A stretch of 64,000 nucleotides of DNA from Meconema thalassinum (taxonomy: Eukaryota; Arthropoda; Insecta; Orthoptera; Tettigoniidae), in assembly GCA_946902985.2 (NCBI GenBank), contig CAMPQE020000053.1:434001-498000 (forward strand), given 5' to 3'. A program made the translations under genes and the position numbers. Below, in pieces: positions 1 to 11,567 of the stretch. The stretch's first letter is position 1, and every line of letters starts with the position of its first letter. The notes under the pieces were generated by a model that searched no databases, was not told the DNA's origin, and saw only the letters and a program-made list of their open reading frames with translations.

Positions 1-629
1 CATGATGTCTTATATTTGTCCTTCTGTCGGAAGAGTGTATTTGTAATGACATGGTTATATTCAGAACATTTAGTTAGGAGAAGAGTCCCAATATGATTGC
101 TGTTACCAACACCTTCTTTTCAAATTACACCTGTCCACAGTGTTGATTCCCTACCAACACGAGCATTGAAATCCCCGAGGTGAATGATCTTATCAGACTG
201 TGGTATATTTTTCAGAAGCTCATCGAGTTGGGAGTAGAGTTCTTCTTTTGGTCCTCTTCAGAGGTGAGAGTTGGAGCATATGCGCTTATTATATTTGCTC
301 TTTGATTATTACTGAGCTTGAGGCGTAGGGTCATAAGCCTGCCATTTACACCAAATGGGAACTCATCAAGATGATCAATGAGTTCATTCTTAATGGCAAA
401 ACCAACCCCATGAATACGTGGTTCATTAGCCTCGTTCCCCTTCCAAAAGAAGGTGTAGCCTCCTCCATGTTCCTTCAATTGTCCTTCATTTGCGAGTCTC
501 GTTTCACTGAGTGCAGCAATATCAATGCTAAACCTCCTCAGTTCACGAGCAACAATCTGTTCGTCGTTGTGGTCGGTTTTCTGTGTTAGTGTCCATTAGA
601 GTAGGGATGTTCCAGGTGGCAAAATTCAT
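1..629 (-). pseudogene. RTE-like LINE, endonuclease domain (5' part of ORF)
   Basis: The minus strand encodes the apurinic-type endonuclease of a non-LTR retrotransposon of the kind often annotated as craniofacial development protein 2-like. It starts at an ATG at 627-629 (MNFATWNIPTLMD). Recognisable blocks follow: IDIAALSETRL, ISAYAPT near 285, and the catalytic-type motif LGDFNARVGRE near 140-165. The reading frame is broken at least three times: a frameshift near 565, a one-base loss in an A-run near 256, and an in-frame TGA at 120-122. The element runs off the left edge, so its reverse transcriptase is not visible. The family assignment rests on motifs only. It is a dead copy. Confidence 0.85.
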
Positions 630-1372
630 ATTTATTTTGTTTCGACCGCATATGGTGTACCCTCTGGACGCGGCTATCCAGTCAGGTAGTATTTAGGCTG
701 GCTATGTTTAGAGCACCTTTTATAGCTCCCTCCCCTTTCGGGGTAAGCAGAGCGGATCCTAAATAGGCCTGCTTAGTCACGAGTGCAGCATACGAATTGT
801 TCTACAGCCCATCCTCGAGCAAAGCGAAGATCACACATCCGCCGTCTACGTGCCGGTTTGTCACTAGAAGCTCCCAGATAACACAATCCTGCTCCCGTCA
901 CAACTCCCCGATCGCCGCAGGGCTTGCAGTCGTGCACGAAGATATGTTATTTCCTTCAGAAGACGCCTGTGCGTGATATCTTTGTACGTGGGAATGCTGC
1001 TGCACATCAACAATCACACGATCCTTTACCTAGTGGCATAGTAACTACGACGACTAGAGGTTCCGAACCTGCTGCAGCCTTCATCCGCCCTCCCAGCCGT
1101 TGGGGCTGTACTGGTCGCCCGTACGCCTGGTCCGCCGTTGAGGACTTATTCTATGCCGTTGACCATTTTGGTTCATCCGCCTTTAGAGGTAGTTTCCCAC
1201 CTCAAGGGCATGAGAGTGCCCTAACCTCCACATACTCATCCACCTTCCAAAGAAGCCGTTGATATAATGGAGGGGAACTCCTTATCCCGGGAGTCACTTG
1301 GTCGTCAGAGCTCGTCAGTCTATAGCAGGGTGTACCACGAGCAGGTGAGGTTGATATTTGAGTAGGAATATT
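630..1372 (-). mobile_element. 5' leader of the RTE-like LINE
   Basis: This GC-richer stretch lies directly upstream of the endonuclease start and ends where the reading frame of the underlying gypsy reverse transcriptase reappears (about 1374). It is therefore the non-coding 5' region of the LINE that landed in the gypsy element. No coding potential is convincing; the 112-codon plus-strand open frame at 924-1262 matches nothing I recognise. The exact boundary is uncertain by about 15 bp. Confidence 0.6.
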
Positions 1373-1373
1373 C

Positions 1374-2200
1374 CTACCCCTTACACCGCACTGTAATAGG
1401 GTTAATATATGACGTCGCCTGTTTCCTTACGATGTCATCTCTCTCCATTTTCTTAATAATTTTGGCTACTTGCTAGTGGTATTTCTCCGGAATCAGATAT
1501 GGTTTTCTTAGATAAGGAGCATCATCAGTTGGTCTTACCTGATATTTGAAACCCCTAATGAGTCCAAGTTTGTCATGAAATACATCTTGATACTCCATAA
1601 TTAAATCCTGAAATTCTTCATTTATTTCTTCGAAATTTTCTATCTTCGGAGCATATTGGTTAGATTCTGCTTCCACTTAATTTATCATATACTCCAATAC
1701 ATCTTCTCTTCCTTCCCTATCTGGAATGTCATCCTCTCCCTTCTCCGGAATCTTCTTCGTCAATGGTTCCATTGAACTTTATCACTCTATTTTTCATGTG
1801 AATGACGGCTCCCATTTTGACTATGAATTCCATTCCTAGAATAGCGTCAAAGCTTTTCTTGTCTATGTTGATAAAGATGTGCTCGTTCATGTGATTACCA
1901 ATTTTAAATTCCACTAAGGCTGGAATTTTGCATTTTACACTTTTGTTCTTAAATATCCCTCTTACTTTGACTGCTGATACAGGCATCGAAGTTATAGTCC
2001 CATAATTCTTAATTCGTTCATACGACAGTGCTGACATAATTGATATACAGTAGGTGCCCCTGTATCCACTAACGCTTTGTGGGTCTCCTCTTCTATTACC
2101 ATATCATTGACGGGTAACAACACTGCTCTCTTGTTACAAGGGTTCTCTCTCTCAAATAGTAGGTCGTCATCTGTAGTTTGATAGATCTCGTTTATTATTA
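1374..2200 (-). pseudogene. Ty3/gypsy pol remnant: protease and start of reverse transcriptase
   Basis: Minus-strand translation gives an aspartic protease with the catalytic triplet D-T-G encoded at 2058-2066 (context ALVDTGAPT). After a frameshift near 2040 come the rest of the protease (FDAILGMEFIVKMGAVI around 1800-1860) and then the N-terminal reverse transcriptase segment (FHDKLGLIRGFKYQVRPT, then PYLIPEKYH, then VAKIIKKMERDDIV). A TAG stop at 1473-1475 interrupts the RT. Homology stops at about 1374, where the LINE leader begins, so the catalytic RT core, RNase H and integrase are missing from the window. DTGA followed by an 'ILGM..' block is typical of retroviral-type proteases. The copy is old and broken. 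Confidence 0.85.
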
Positions 2201-2201
2201 A

Positions 2202-4693
2202 TCGGTCTGTTAATGGAAAATCTTCAACTCCTACTTCCGTTTGTTTATCGGAGTTTTTTTTTGTTGCACAGGGCGACCCTCTTTCTTTATCCCCTGTCTA
2301 CTGGTACTCGGTTGTGGTTCCTCATCTCTAGGTTAGTTTCCTTCTGTTCCTTACGTTTCGTTCCTACGCAATTCTTTGACGTACTCTTGACCTTCCCTAT
2401 ATCTTTCTTCATAAATAGGTCTGTTATAATTACGGTCATTCTAATTCTTGTAACTCGCATACCCTTGGGTATTGTTTCCGTTATCCCTCTGATAGTTATT
2501 GTAATTACGCCGATATTGGTAATTCCCATATTATTCCGTTCTTTGGTTTCGCTCGTTATTTCTCTGATATCTTTGGTATGGCCTATTATTCCTTGGTTCC
2601 ATCTCATTGTTGTTGAATCTACGACGAGGGTAGTATTCGTTTCGTATCGGTCCTTGGTTTCCTCCCCTCTGGAAATTACTATCTGTTGGATTTAATCGAC
2701 CATAACAGCATTTATCTCTCTGTGTTTGGTTCGACTATTCCTCCCTATAGTAGGGGCCGATAGCCTAGATGTTAGGCCCCTTAAAACAACAATTATCATC
2801 ATCATCATCCTCCCTATAGTATTTATATTGTTGATCGTGCTGTCTAATTTCCTCAAAATATCATCCAATCCCTTTAAATCATGAATTTCTGATGAAGCTT
2901 GACATCTCCTGATGTCAGCTGGAAGTTGACTTGCGATCGTTTGGACTAACTCTACCTCCGATAGTGGTGGCTGTAGATAATGTAATTTAGCTAACTGTGT
3001 ATTAAAATACGTCGAATATCTTGTTGGACGGTTGCTAGCGTACTTCTTCGAATAGGATTCGGCTCTAAGACTTGACTGGTCTTCAATACTCCAGTAACGT
3101 CTTATTAATGCGTCTGCAAATTCATCAGATGTCCTAAATGACCATCTGAAGGCACGATACTACTGAAGACAATCATGGTCCAAAAACCATTCAACGACCC
3201 TTAATTGCCTTTCTTCGCTTATGTGATTATCCTTGAAGTACTCATACACATCGTTAATAAATTATATAGGCGTAAACGTATTGTTTCACGAAAAATGTCT
3301 AGGCTTCTGATCAATGTTCCTTATGATCGTGATGTTAGGATTCGTATTTCCATCTGTCCTTGTTTGTGGTATTCCACAATTTGGAAATATTTGTGGATTA
3401 GCAAACCTCACATTTCTGCTTCTATCCTGGGGTGTTCTATTCTCTTTTTCTCTCCTATTATCCTCTTCTATTCCTACACTTCCAATAGGCTGAGTCTCTC
3501 TTTGCCTATCTCTTTCTTCTTTGATCTATCATTGATTTCAGTTCATTTCTAACAGTAGAAATGAGATCTGTCTCGATTCCTGTTGTCCAAGTAGTATCCT
3601 TTATCGTGACCTCTCTTAATTTGGTTTTAATAAGATACACCTCTAACTCGAATCTTTCTTTGTCACTAACAATACTATCTATCTTGCCTTGAAGTCCAGA
3701 AATAACGTCTGCTATTTTTATTTGAAGATCGGAATTAAGATCGTTTAATTGCTTTTGTAAAGTTGAATTTACGCTATCAATCTTGCTTCCTACTTCGCTA
3801 AATCTACTCGTGATGTTTAACAAATCAGTGTCCGATTTTTCCTTTATTTCTTTAATGACCTGATCATGTGGAGATTGCATATCATTAAACTGCTGATCAT
3901 AGTCGTCTTTCACGTTACTAATATCTTTATTCAAACGATATTCAGCTAAGACTACCTTATTGGATAACTCTTTAGTGACGGCCTCACATTGCTTTTGGCC
4001 TTCACTAATCAGCGCCTCCTTTAATACTTCTATGTTAGCTTTAACTACCTTACCAATGTCAATCTCTAGTTCATTCCTAACTTACTCTGCTTTTTTCCTT
4101 ACCTCTACTTGCAAAGATGCAACAGTAGCTTTCAATTGCTCCAATCCACTGCCAAAACTTAATTTGGAATAAATTTCTTCCCTCAACTTTAGGACATCAT
4201 CCTGATTACCCTTTATAGTTTCTTGTACAATAGCAGCATTAGCTTGGATTTCAGCTAACGTATTCCTGGTTGCTGCACAACTGGCTTGTGGATCGGCTAA
4301 AGTTTTCTTGTTCTTAAGTTCCTCCAGAGTGTTCTGTGTAGCTGTATTGTTATCCTGAAAAACCTTCAAAGTGTCTTGTGTATTCTGTAGAGTGTTTCTG
4401 GAGGCAGTTGAACTGGTCCGGATCTCACCTTAAGTGTTTTGAGTTACAATTGAGTTATTTTGTAGTACACATAATGACCTATTTGTAGCGTCTTTACTCT
4501 TTTTACATTCCTCCCTCACTTGAGTTATTTCTGCTGTTAATTCATTTGAATTCTTCTTCAAATGCATTTCTAGTTGCTTGTGATTTTGATGAGTACCCTG
4601 ATGCAAAGCTTCAATGTCTTTGTCAAGCTTGCCTTGTGTCTCCTGCAGCTTGTTGAACATAGCTCGGATTGACTCCAAGTCTGTTGGCATTTT
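2202..4693 (-). pseudogene. Ty3/gypsy gag remnant with long coiled coil
   Basis: On the minus strand from an ATG at 4691-4693 the frame begins MPTDLESIRAMFNKLQETQ and runs through an extended coiled coil rich in Q, N, K, E and L down to about 3506. A gag core follows (about 2880-3200) with PTRYSTYFNTQLAKLHYLQ and PLSEVELVQTIASQLPAD. A basic Arg/Asn-rich tail (about 2290-2700) resembles a nucleocapsid region without a clear zinc knuckle. The frame is fragmented by several stops and frameshifts and by the 56-bp insertion at 2753-2808. The gag core is clearly related to that at 63471-63746, so both ends of the window carry the same gypsy lineage. Confidence 0.8.
2753..2808 (+). mobile_element. 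56-bp retroposon copy A, (ATC)n tail, 13-bp target duplication
   Basis: The insert begins GGGGCCGATAGCCTAG, contains GATGTTAGGCCCC and ends in (ATC)n. It is bounded by perfect 13-bp direct repeats, CCTCCCTATAGTA, at 2740-2752 and 2809-2821. It interrupts the gypsy gag coding region. A second copy in reverse orientation sits at 5705-5757 with its own 13-bp duplication. A short RNA-like body, simple-repeat tail and variable 13-bp duplications point to LINE-mediated retroposition. It has no tRNA-type promoter boxes that I can see. Confidence 0.85.
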
Positions 4694-5691
4694 CTTCTAT
4701 GATGAGAAAACGGGAACTGCAGCACTAATACAAGTGACCAATTTTGATTGTTATGATTTATTATGGAGGATTTTCTCTGATTAAACACCCTATACTTATT
4801 TACGACTGCTTATTAATGCAAGTATGGCCTATAAACCATTAATCCCTATCTTAATAGTTACTCCTTATGGTAATGCATCCTAATATAACACAACACAATA
4901 GAATTTACGAATGACCTTCTAAATTGACAAACGTTCTCCAAAGTGTCGTTTCATACCGGCTTCTAAAATGCTGACACACTCCTAACCTTCTGCAGTCACG
5001 CCTGTACTATTCAACTTTTGTCGACGAGCTCTCAATCAATGAATCCCATCATAAATAACACGATTCATTTTCTTATAAGAGTCGGTTAGCATCTTACACC
5101 ATTCTTTGCTTTCTTTCCTTATGGTATACCGTTGTATCACCATGTAAACACTCTCGACTTAATAATAATAAATGAAAATAATGATACGTCCATATTGTCA
5201 GGCTCAAATATTGTCGTAATCATTCTTCTTACACAATAATGGCTAGAATATACACGTTCGATAACCTCTCAAACTAGGCAATCCCAAGACGTATAAACTT
5301 CTCAGAGATACTCTAGCATATGCCTATATTCAGGCCACACCAGTTGGGCCTGCCTTAAGATTCTTAATCCTTATATGTGCCCTTATTTTCTCAGTGATGT
5401 AACAGCCAAAATCCCAGGATCGAAATAGATCACAGCAATCGGCAGTACCCCGGCTAAAAATACTTACCCATCCTACTAGCATATCACACACTAGAAATAA
5501 GGAACATATAAGGGTAGATCTATAGGCAATAAACACTCTGGTCCATCCTCAACAGGTTCAAACAGTCAAAATAAACTAGAGCATGACCAACTCTACTATC
5601 TCGGGCAACATAGGATCTATGAGTGGGTAAACAGGATTCGAGCTTCTGTTATTTGACCATAGCATTTATATTTTCCTCCCCTACCATAAAT
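4694..5691 (-). other. Probable gypsy leader or LTR, unresolved
   Basis: This AT-rich stretch lies immediately upstream of the gag start on the minus strand, where a primer-binding site and LTR are expected. I could not locate a convincing primer-binding site or LTR end, and no second LTR is in the window for comparison. The short open frames (for example 5330-5536) show no recognisable protein. Confidence 0.3.
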
Positions 5692-5704
5692 CATAACGAC
5701 AAGA

Positions 5705-5757
5705 TGATGATGATGATAATTGTTGTTTTAAGGGGCCTAACATCTAGGTTATCGGCC
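5705..5757 (-). mobile_element. 53-bp retroposon copy B, 13-bp target duplication
   Basis: This is the reverse complement of the 2753-2808 insert, with almost the same sequence (GGGCCGATAACCTAGATG at its 5' end, an (ATC)n tail). It is flanked by perfect 13-bp repeats, CATAACGACAAGA, at 5692-5704 and 5758-5770. The two insertions have different target duplications, so they are independent events of the same tiny element. Confidence 0.87.
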
Positions 5758-5770
5758 CATAACGACAAGA

Positions 5771-6891
5771 GTTCTATAAAATGACAACAAGCAAACGTAA
5801 ACACGTGCTTGCTAGAGTTTATTCAGAAAAACTGAATATCACGAATAGTTACAACACCCTCATAATATGACATCAAGTCATATTCGACTTCGCAAATGCT
5901 CAAAATAAAATAAAATATTAAGCTTCAAATCAAGTAGCATGTACCTGCTATGTCCTAGGTTTCAGGTTCGTATCAAAAAAATGTCGTTAATATAATAGGA
6001 AACTCGACTGAAAATTTAATTAGCGACAGCCTCTCGCTATCACAATCGCTATGTGTTAATCTGTACATAGTGATCCTGTAATCTCGTTCCTAAAACTTGC
6101 TGTATTAATTATTCTTAATAATTAAATTTAATATAATATTAACAATAAACTTGACATATTTACTAAAATATCAATTATCTATACTACAGTATATACATCT
6201 ATTACCACATTATCTATCCTTAATGTGTAGTGTCATCTCTACGTCGTACAATGTCTATATATTTACTAATGCATTTTAAGATTTCCATTTACCATTTATG
6301 TTTACGTTGGGTTTAATGACTTAAATTGGGCTACATAGCCCAATCATTTAAGTTCAGACTACTGTTTAGGCAACTTCAACTAGTCTGTCTATCATATAAT
6401 AACAATAAAAATAATATATAAGATTTCTCTTTTATAAATTCCAGAACATTACTTGATGGGCAGGCTGTAACCTCCGCACCGCACAGCTGATCGCTATCAA
6501 CGCGACAAATGCCTATGTATTACACTCTGCACTGCACACTGACCAACATTTCCTTAATAGAACGCATTGTTGTCTCAACTAAAACTTCACTGTCACATGA
6601 GCCTCCCACAAACATAAATTACATCGGCCACCTCGTCATACCAGACGGAAATTTCCATTCATCAGCTTCCGTATAGAGCCTCCCTCAATAGAAGCTCCGT
6701 TGCCAGATTGCTCTTACAGCACATGCCAACATTCAATTTTAAACAATGGGTGTATTACATCTCTTACTGAACGCCTTCATAATAATAACTATACTGGGCA
6801 AGGTCCTCCTTCATTGTTTCAATGATAATTGAAATCGAATGCACACCCATAACTCAAATGCCTAATATGCGTTGCTTCAAAATATAAATCT
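5771..6891. other. AT-rich non-coding stretch
   Basis: There is no gene, RNA or transposon signature that I can support here. It may include the LTR of the minus-strand gypsy remnant. A small inverted motif, GGGCTACATAGCCC, sits near 6328. Confidence 0.4.
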
Positions 6892-6899
6892 CATCTGAA

Positions 6900-6919
6900 C
6901 AGGGGCGGATTTAGGGGGT
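6900..6919 (+). repeat. hAT left terminal inverted repeat
   Basis: CAGGGGCGGATTTAGGGGG pairs with the right end at 11911-11930. A run of G residues follows (about 6927-6938), and a mirror C-rich and G-rich region adjoins the right end. Confidence 0.93.
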
Positions 6920-7356
6920 ATTTCAGGGGGGGGGGGCGGTTAATGATTTTTAATCAGGTTGCCTATGTTCCGGGGGCTACATCAGAACAATTTGTAGGTC
7001 TCCACGAAGGCAGTGCCATTTTTAGTAGACCGTCATCATCTCTGCAGATAGCAGTTTCGCTTGTTATTTTAGTTATTACTATTTTTTTGTATTTTATCAC
7101 CACGTACCTTAGTCAATATAAAATAATAGTTTTGCTAGTAATCGAGACTACTGGAAAGATATGCACCGGTACTTTTATTTCATATTTCATTACGATTTTT
7201 TACTGGCACTGATCCTTTTGTTTTTCTTTTAAAAGAAGGTAACGATCCAATAAGTCTCTAAACATCATAAAATGCTTTCAACGAAAAAACAAACCAACGA
7301 CAAAAACAGGTCTTGGGAATGAACTTTAATCAAAAGCACATCTCATGAAAAAAATA

Positions 7357-7362
7357 TTTATT
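7357..7362 (-). terminator. Poly(A) signal of the hAT transposase gene
   Basis: AATAAA on the minus strand, about 50 bp after the transposase stop codon, inside the transposon and before its left end. It is the natural 3' end signal of this gene. Confidence 0.6.
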
Positions 7363-7412
7363 GCCTCACAATTCCCAATGGTCTCACATTAGGCTCCTTC
7401 CCTGCCGTAACA

Positions 7413-10400
7413 CTACAACAGAAGTTTTAGCTTTCGGGCTTTCTTGGAAGCAAAACGGTTAATGATTCTATCGTAGTCTAATTTAATGTCTCGATGTACA
7501 TACATTAAAGTTAGGCCGTTCAGTCTTTCCTCGCCGCATCTTGACCTATTCTCAGTTTTTTCTAACTTCAGAACAGAAAATGATCTTTCCCCAGTCGCAA
7601 TACTGACAGGCAAAGTAATAAGAATATGAATCATTGTTCTGATGGTAGGGAAAACTTGTGGATGGCAAGCTGTGTAGACCTCCACCGCCTTTGAAGGGAT
7701 TGGGCGTCCAGCTTCGCTCTCTCTTCTCCATTTCGCCGCCCAAAGGGATGTCTCGGCATGCATCTTCGCCCGGAGTTCCGACTGCGATTTTTGAAGTAGA
7801 GGAGCGTAGCGCTCGGAAAGGATGCTGATGTCCTCCTCAGTGCAGTGGATTTGACGATCCATGTTCAATCCTGGGTCTACGACGCGGGGAAGAAAAACGT
7901 TCAGCTGATATGCGTTTAAGACGTCGTCTGTGAAACGCGTTGAGAGGTCTTCCAAGATCCAGTCAAGAAGAGGACTGTAGATGTTCCTTCTGTAGTACTC
8001 TTCGGGCGAGTCAGCCGGCGCGTTAGCCCTGTTCTTTTGCTTCTGGACAAGACGCGGCAGGTCGATAGCGGCGCCTTGCTCACGCGCAAGCTTGCTGGCG
8101 TTGTCGAAGACCGACGAAAATTCTTGTTCGACGTTTGACCGCTTTTCTTTGAAGATTTGGATCGTATTCCGAGTGGTTTCGGAGGCGGTTTGGACGTCCA
8201 GATTTTCGCTTTGGAACAGACGGCTGAGAGGTTCCGTCCGAGTCAGCACTTCTGCTATGCAGCACAGTGTGACGATGAATTGCCCACTAGTGATGCTGGC
8301 CAGCAAACTTTCGGTTTGTGCGCTGACTGATTTTCATCCCATTGAGAAACGATTCCCAACGCGTTCACAATGTCGTCCAATTGGTCCAGGAACTTCAAAA
8401 CTGTGTCGTGCCGTTCAATCCAACGCGTATCGCACAGCGCGACAAGCTGGCCTTTGATAGTCTTCTTCAACACAAAATTACGCTTCGAGGACGCTGTGAA
8501 GAAATTCGTCACCTCTTCCACAGTTCCAAATGCATTTTTAACTGCTTGCACTTTGGACGATTTCGAAAGCGTCAGATTGAGCTGGTGGTTGTAACAGGGC
8601 ACCCGAACAGCATGAACTGCAGTCTTCTGCAGCTCTTGTACTGCCCCTACAGCTTCCGATATGTTCACCGAACATCCGTCAGTTCCGATGCCAACACAGC
8701 TTTTGGGGTCTAGTTTGAAGTCATCAATCTTCTTGGCAACGATGCCTCCCAGCTTTACCCCAGTCAGTTTTGGTTCAACAGCAGACTCTGCCGCTGCTTG
8801 AGGATTCTCATCGTCCTCTTCACTAGGGAAATCACCTTCTTCTTCACTTCCTTGAGTATCTTTCTCTTTCTCTTCCGCCGCAGATTTGCGAGCATCTAGG
8901 AAGCCCACAAAATCCTCCCTGATTTCGTTCCTCCAGAGATACCGCAAGAACAAAGTCAGCTGAGAGATGTGTGCTACATCTGTTGTCTCGTCAAATCCAA
9001 CAGAATAAAATCGGGCTTCTTGAACGCGGCTTATGATCTGCTCGCGAATGTTCTCCCCGCACAGCTCAATTAATTCGTTCTGGATCGTTTTACTAGTGAA
9101 AAGGCTTCTGGGTCCCGCCGTTGCAAGATGTTTGGCCAGTTTGACGTCTCCAACTTTCATCCGGAACCGAAGCAGAGCCCGGAAATTGCCGTCGTTTTGT
9201 GAAGACTCCTCTTGAGCAATTGGGCCGTCATCACGATGACCTTGGTAGGCGATATTTTGTCGGCCTAGAAACTCGATGTTCATCAAGATGAGAGCAAGTC
9301 TTGCTCTGTTTTCTTGGATCTTTACCAGGCGGAAGCTATCCATTTGGTTGGGAAGCTGCTCTTGCGGATTTCTTTGCTTGCGCAAAAAGTCTTCAGCACA
9401 CAAGGCAGCTTCTTCGTGGTACTTCGTCGCCTCATGCTTCTGTAGGTCACCGTCTTTCCCAAGGAGCTTGGCGAACTTCATCAGAGGTTCCTTGACCAGG
9501 GTCTTTAACAGAATCGTTCTTCCTTGGCCACCGGTAGACTTCGCAAGAAAAGGGCAGAACAAACAGAAGAGTCCTCTACGTGATGGAGAGAGAACGACCC
9601 AGGGAAACTTCTGTAAGTGCTGCAGGTGAAGGTGTCGTTTCTCTTCGCTTCCGCCCTTGGTGTGAACGGAGAAAGGAAAACAATAACTCGCGTTTGGTTG
9701 CCAGTGACTCGTCAAAAGGGTAGAAAGTGTTCCGTCATCAGGCCTGTTTTTTCCTGAACCTATATACAAGCCGACGTCGTTTCCAAGATTGTCACAGGCA
9801 ACAGCATCTCGACAGGAATCCTTTGACGGACGTGAAATCAGTTGCTCCGTTGGAAGTGAATGTGAGGGTCCGGGCATAGGTTGTTTGCTCTTGTTATTGC
9901 CACCACCATCGCCGACTCCAGCATCTCCGCCGTCACCGAGCCCTCTGCCGTCAGCGACGTTTCCAGCGCGTACGTCGCCGCCGAGCCCAACATTGCCACC
10001 AACAATTTCAGCACCACCGTCGACGCCGCAATCACTACCGGTACCCAGTCCAGCTCTGCAACACTCAGCATCATTACTAGCGCCTCCGTTTTCACAGTCA
10101 TTTCCTCTGTCATCACCATCACCACGATGATCGGAACTGAAAGCACCCTCAGAGTCAACTTCGGGACGGGACGGGGATGAGAGCTCAGGGATTTGTACCA
10201 CTTTTTTAGGGGCACCGAAATAATTTCTCAAATCTCCACAGCGGTCGCTTTTCCTTTTCCTTCCCCCACTTTCGCGATTAGCCTGAAAGGAATCAAACAA
10301 AAAAGATAAATTACTACTGCTCTAATGAAATGTATCTTTTGAAAAATTCGCTTGTCAAATGTCAACGTCAATGTCTGTATCGTACAAAGAAAACATTGCA

Positions 10401-11567
10401 CGTAGCCAAGTTAGAACAGAAACCGAACGGTGGGTTAAAATAAAAATGCAGGCAATGCTAAGAAGGCGCTTCTTTGATCACAAAAGTATTTCAGATAGGC
10501 CCTCCGTAAAACCCAATCTAGATAATAATCAAGGGACCGAGGCATTTTCGTGTCTAAAGCGGTTTTGCATTTTATTTTTGATCAGTCCGTAAGAGGTATT
10601 CCTCTATCTCGCGAATTTTAGTTAGTCTAAGAATTTTAAACCGGAACCTCAACTTTGTCCTTTTTAATTCTTTTTTAATTGCCGATTAAAATTAAACTAG
10701 TACTTCACTAGGATAAGTATAACTATTTCAAGACAAAATATTTGGACTTCTATGAAGGACTTTGGATGATTTTCATTTGAAGTGGGTTACTTGTAACGCG
10801 AGGCGAACAATTGTCTTGTGTTTTCAGAAACTCACAGCATCCTCTTTCCGCCAATATCATAATATTCGTGCAGTAAGTTGAGTTTACATTTACGTTGATA
10901 GGTTTGTAATGTAATTTAGCGTCGGTCAATTATATTTATTCCGCGTACCCCATCACATTGTGCTCAGGTTTGTGTGTAGCCTACTTAGGAATAGAGAAAC
11001 CAAATATAGGTTGCTTCATTTCACTGCTCCACAAGCTGGCACCAGTAACTCCTCATTCTATTAATATTTTACTCGATATTATACCCTAACTCATATCTTA
11101 TAATGTCAAGCGTCATTGTCGAATACGTTTGTTGTTAACTTCTTCTTCTCCTCACTGTGCGTCTGGAGGTGTTCTGAAATTACCTCATTTCATGTGTAAT
11201 AAACGGAAAGCACTATATTTTCCGTCCTTTCAGACGCACAGGACACACAAAACCTACGAGCGAATAAAATATATAAAAAAACGCGCGAATGCTCACACTT
11301 ATACATACTTAGTCACTTAATAATTTAAATTTTATACATAAATTCTATTCAATAAGGCGTGAATAACGCACGTTCTGTACATTTATGGTTGCCGATTCTG
11401 CACGGGTTAAAATGTAAAATACATTTTGCAACATAGTGAGTTTGAACGATTCTATGTTTAGAGCTTTGGTTTACTCCTTCAGGTGGGAGGGACGATAAAG
11501 GGGGGTTTGGGTATTTCCGTCTACAAAAAATCACAACACAGCACACCACGACTACCTCACTTACCAT
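7413..11567 (-). pseudogene. hAT transposase (ZMYM1/DUF4371 type), two exons, one frameshift
   Basis: The start codon is best placed at 11565-11567, directly followed by a consensus donor GTAAGT. The intron would end at a CCTTTCAG acceptor at 10283, so the protein begins MANRESGGRKRKSD; no other ATG precedes the conserved N terminus in exon 2. Domains in order: basic nuclear-type N terminus; Gly/Asp-rich low-complexity linker (about residues 65-130); TTF-type zinc finger (about 195-290, with CLFC and a KHEATKYH block); DUF4371/RNase-H-fold core with GFDETTDVA and GIGTDGCSVN as likely catalytic aspartates. Between the aspartates is an unusual acidic insert. The C-terminal dimerisation domain contains IATGERSFSVLK. 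The frame shifts once within 8310-8335, between the 8255-10282 and 7413-8306 segments; a base-calling error or a mutation would explain this equally. Confidence 0.88.
10283..11564 (-). other. Predicted intron of the hAT transposase gene
   Basis: The donor GTAAGTGAGG begins at 11564 and the acceptor TTTGATTCCTTTCAG ends at 10283. Joining them puts the ATG immediately in frame with exon 2. The interval itself is AT-rich and has no long open frame, in contrast to the exon. RNA evidence is absent. Confidence 0.65.

Noticed and set aside
2213..2695. 160-codon hydrophobic plus-strand frame
   Set aside because: It is the antisense of the Arg/Asn-rich gypsy gag tail, which gives Ile/Val-rich codons; not a membrane protein gene.
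9789..10130. Proline/serine-rich plus-strand frame opposite the hAT transposase
   Set aside because: It is the antisense of the Gly/Asp-rich low-complexity linker in the transposase.
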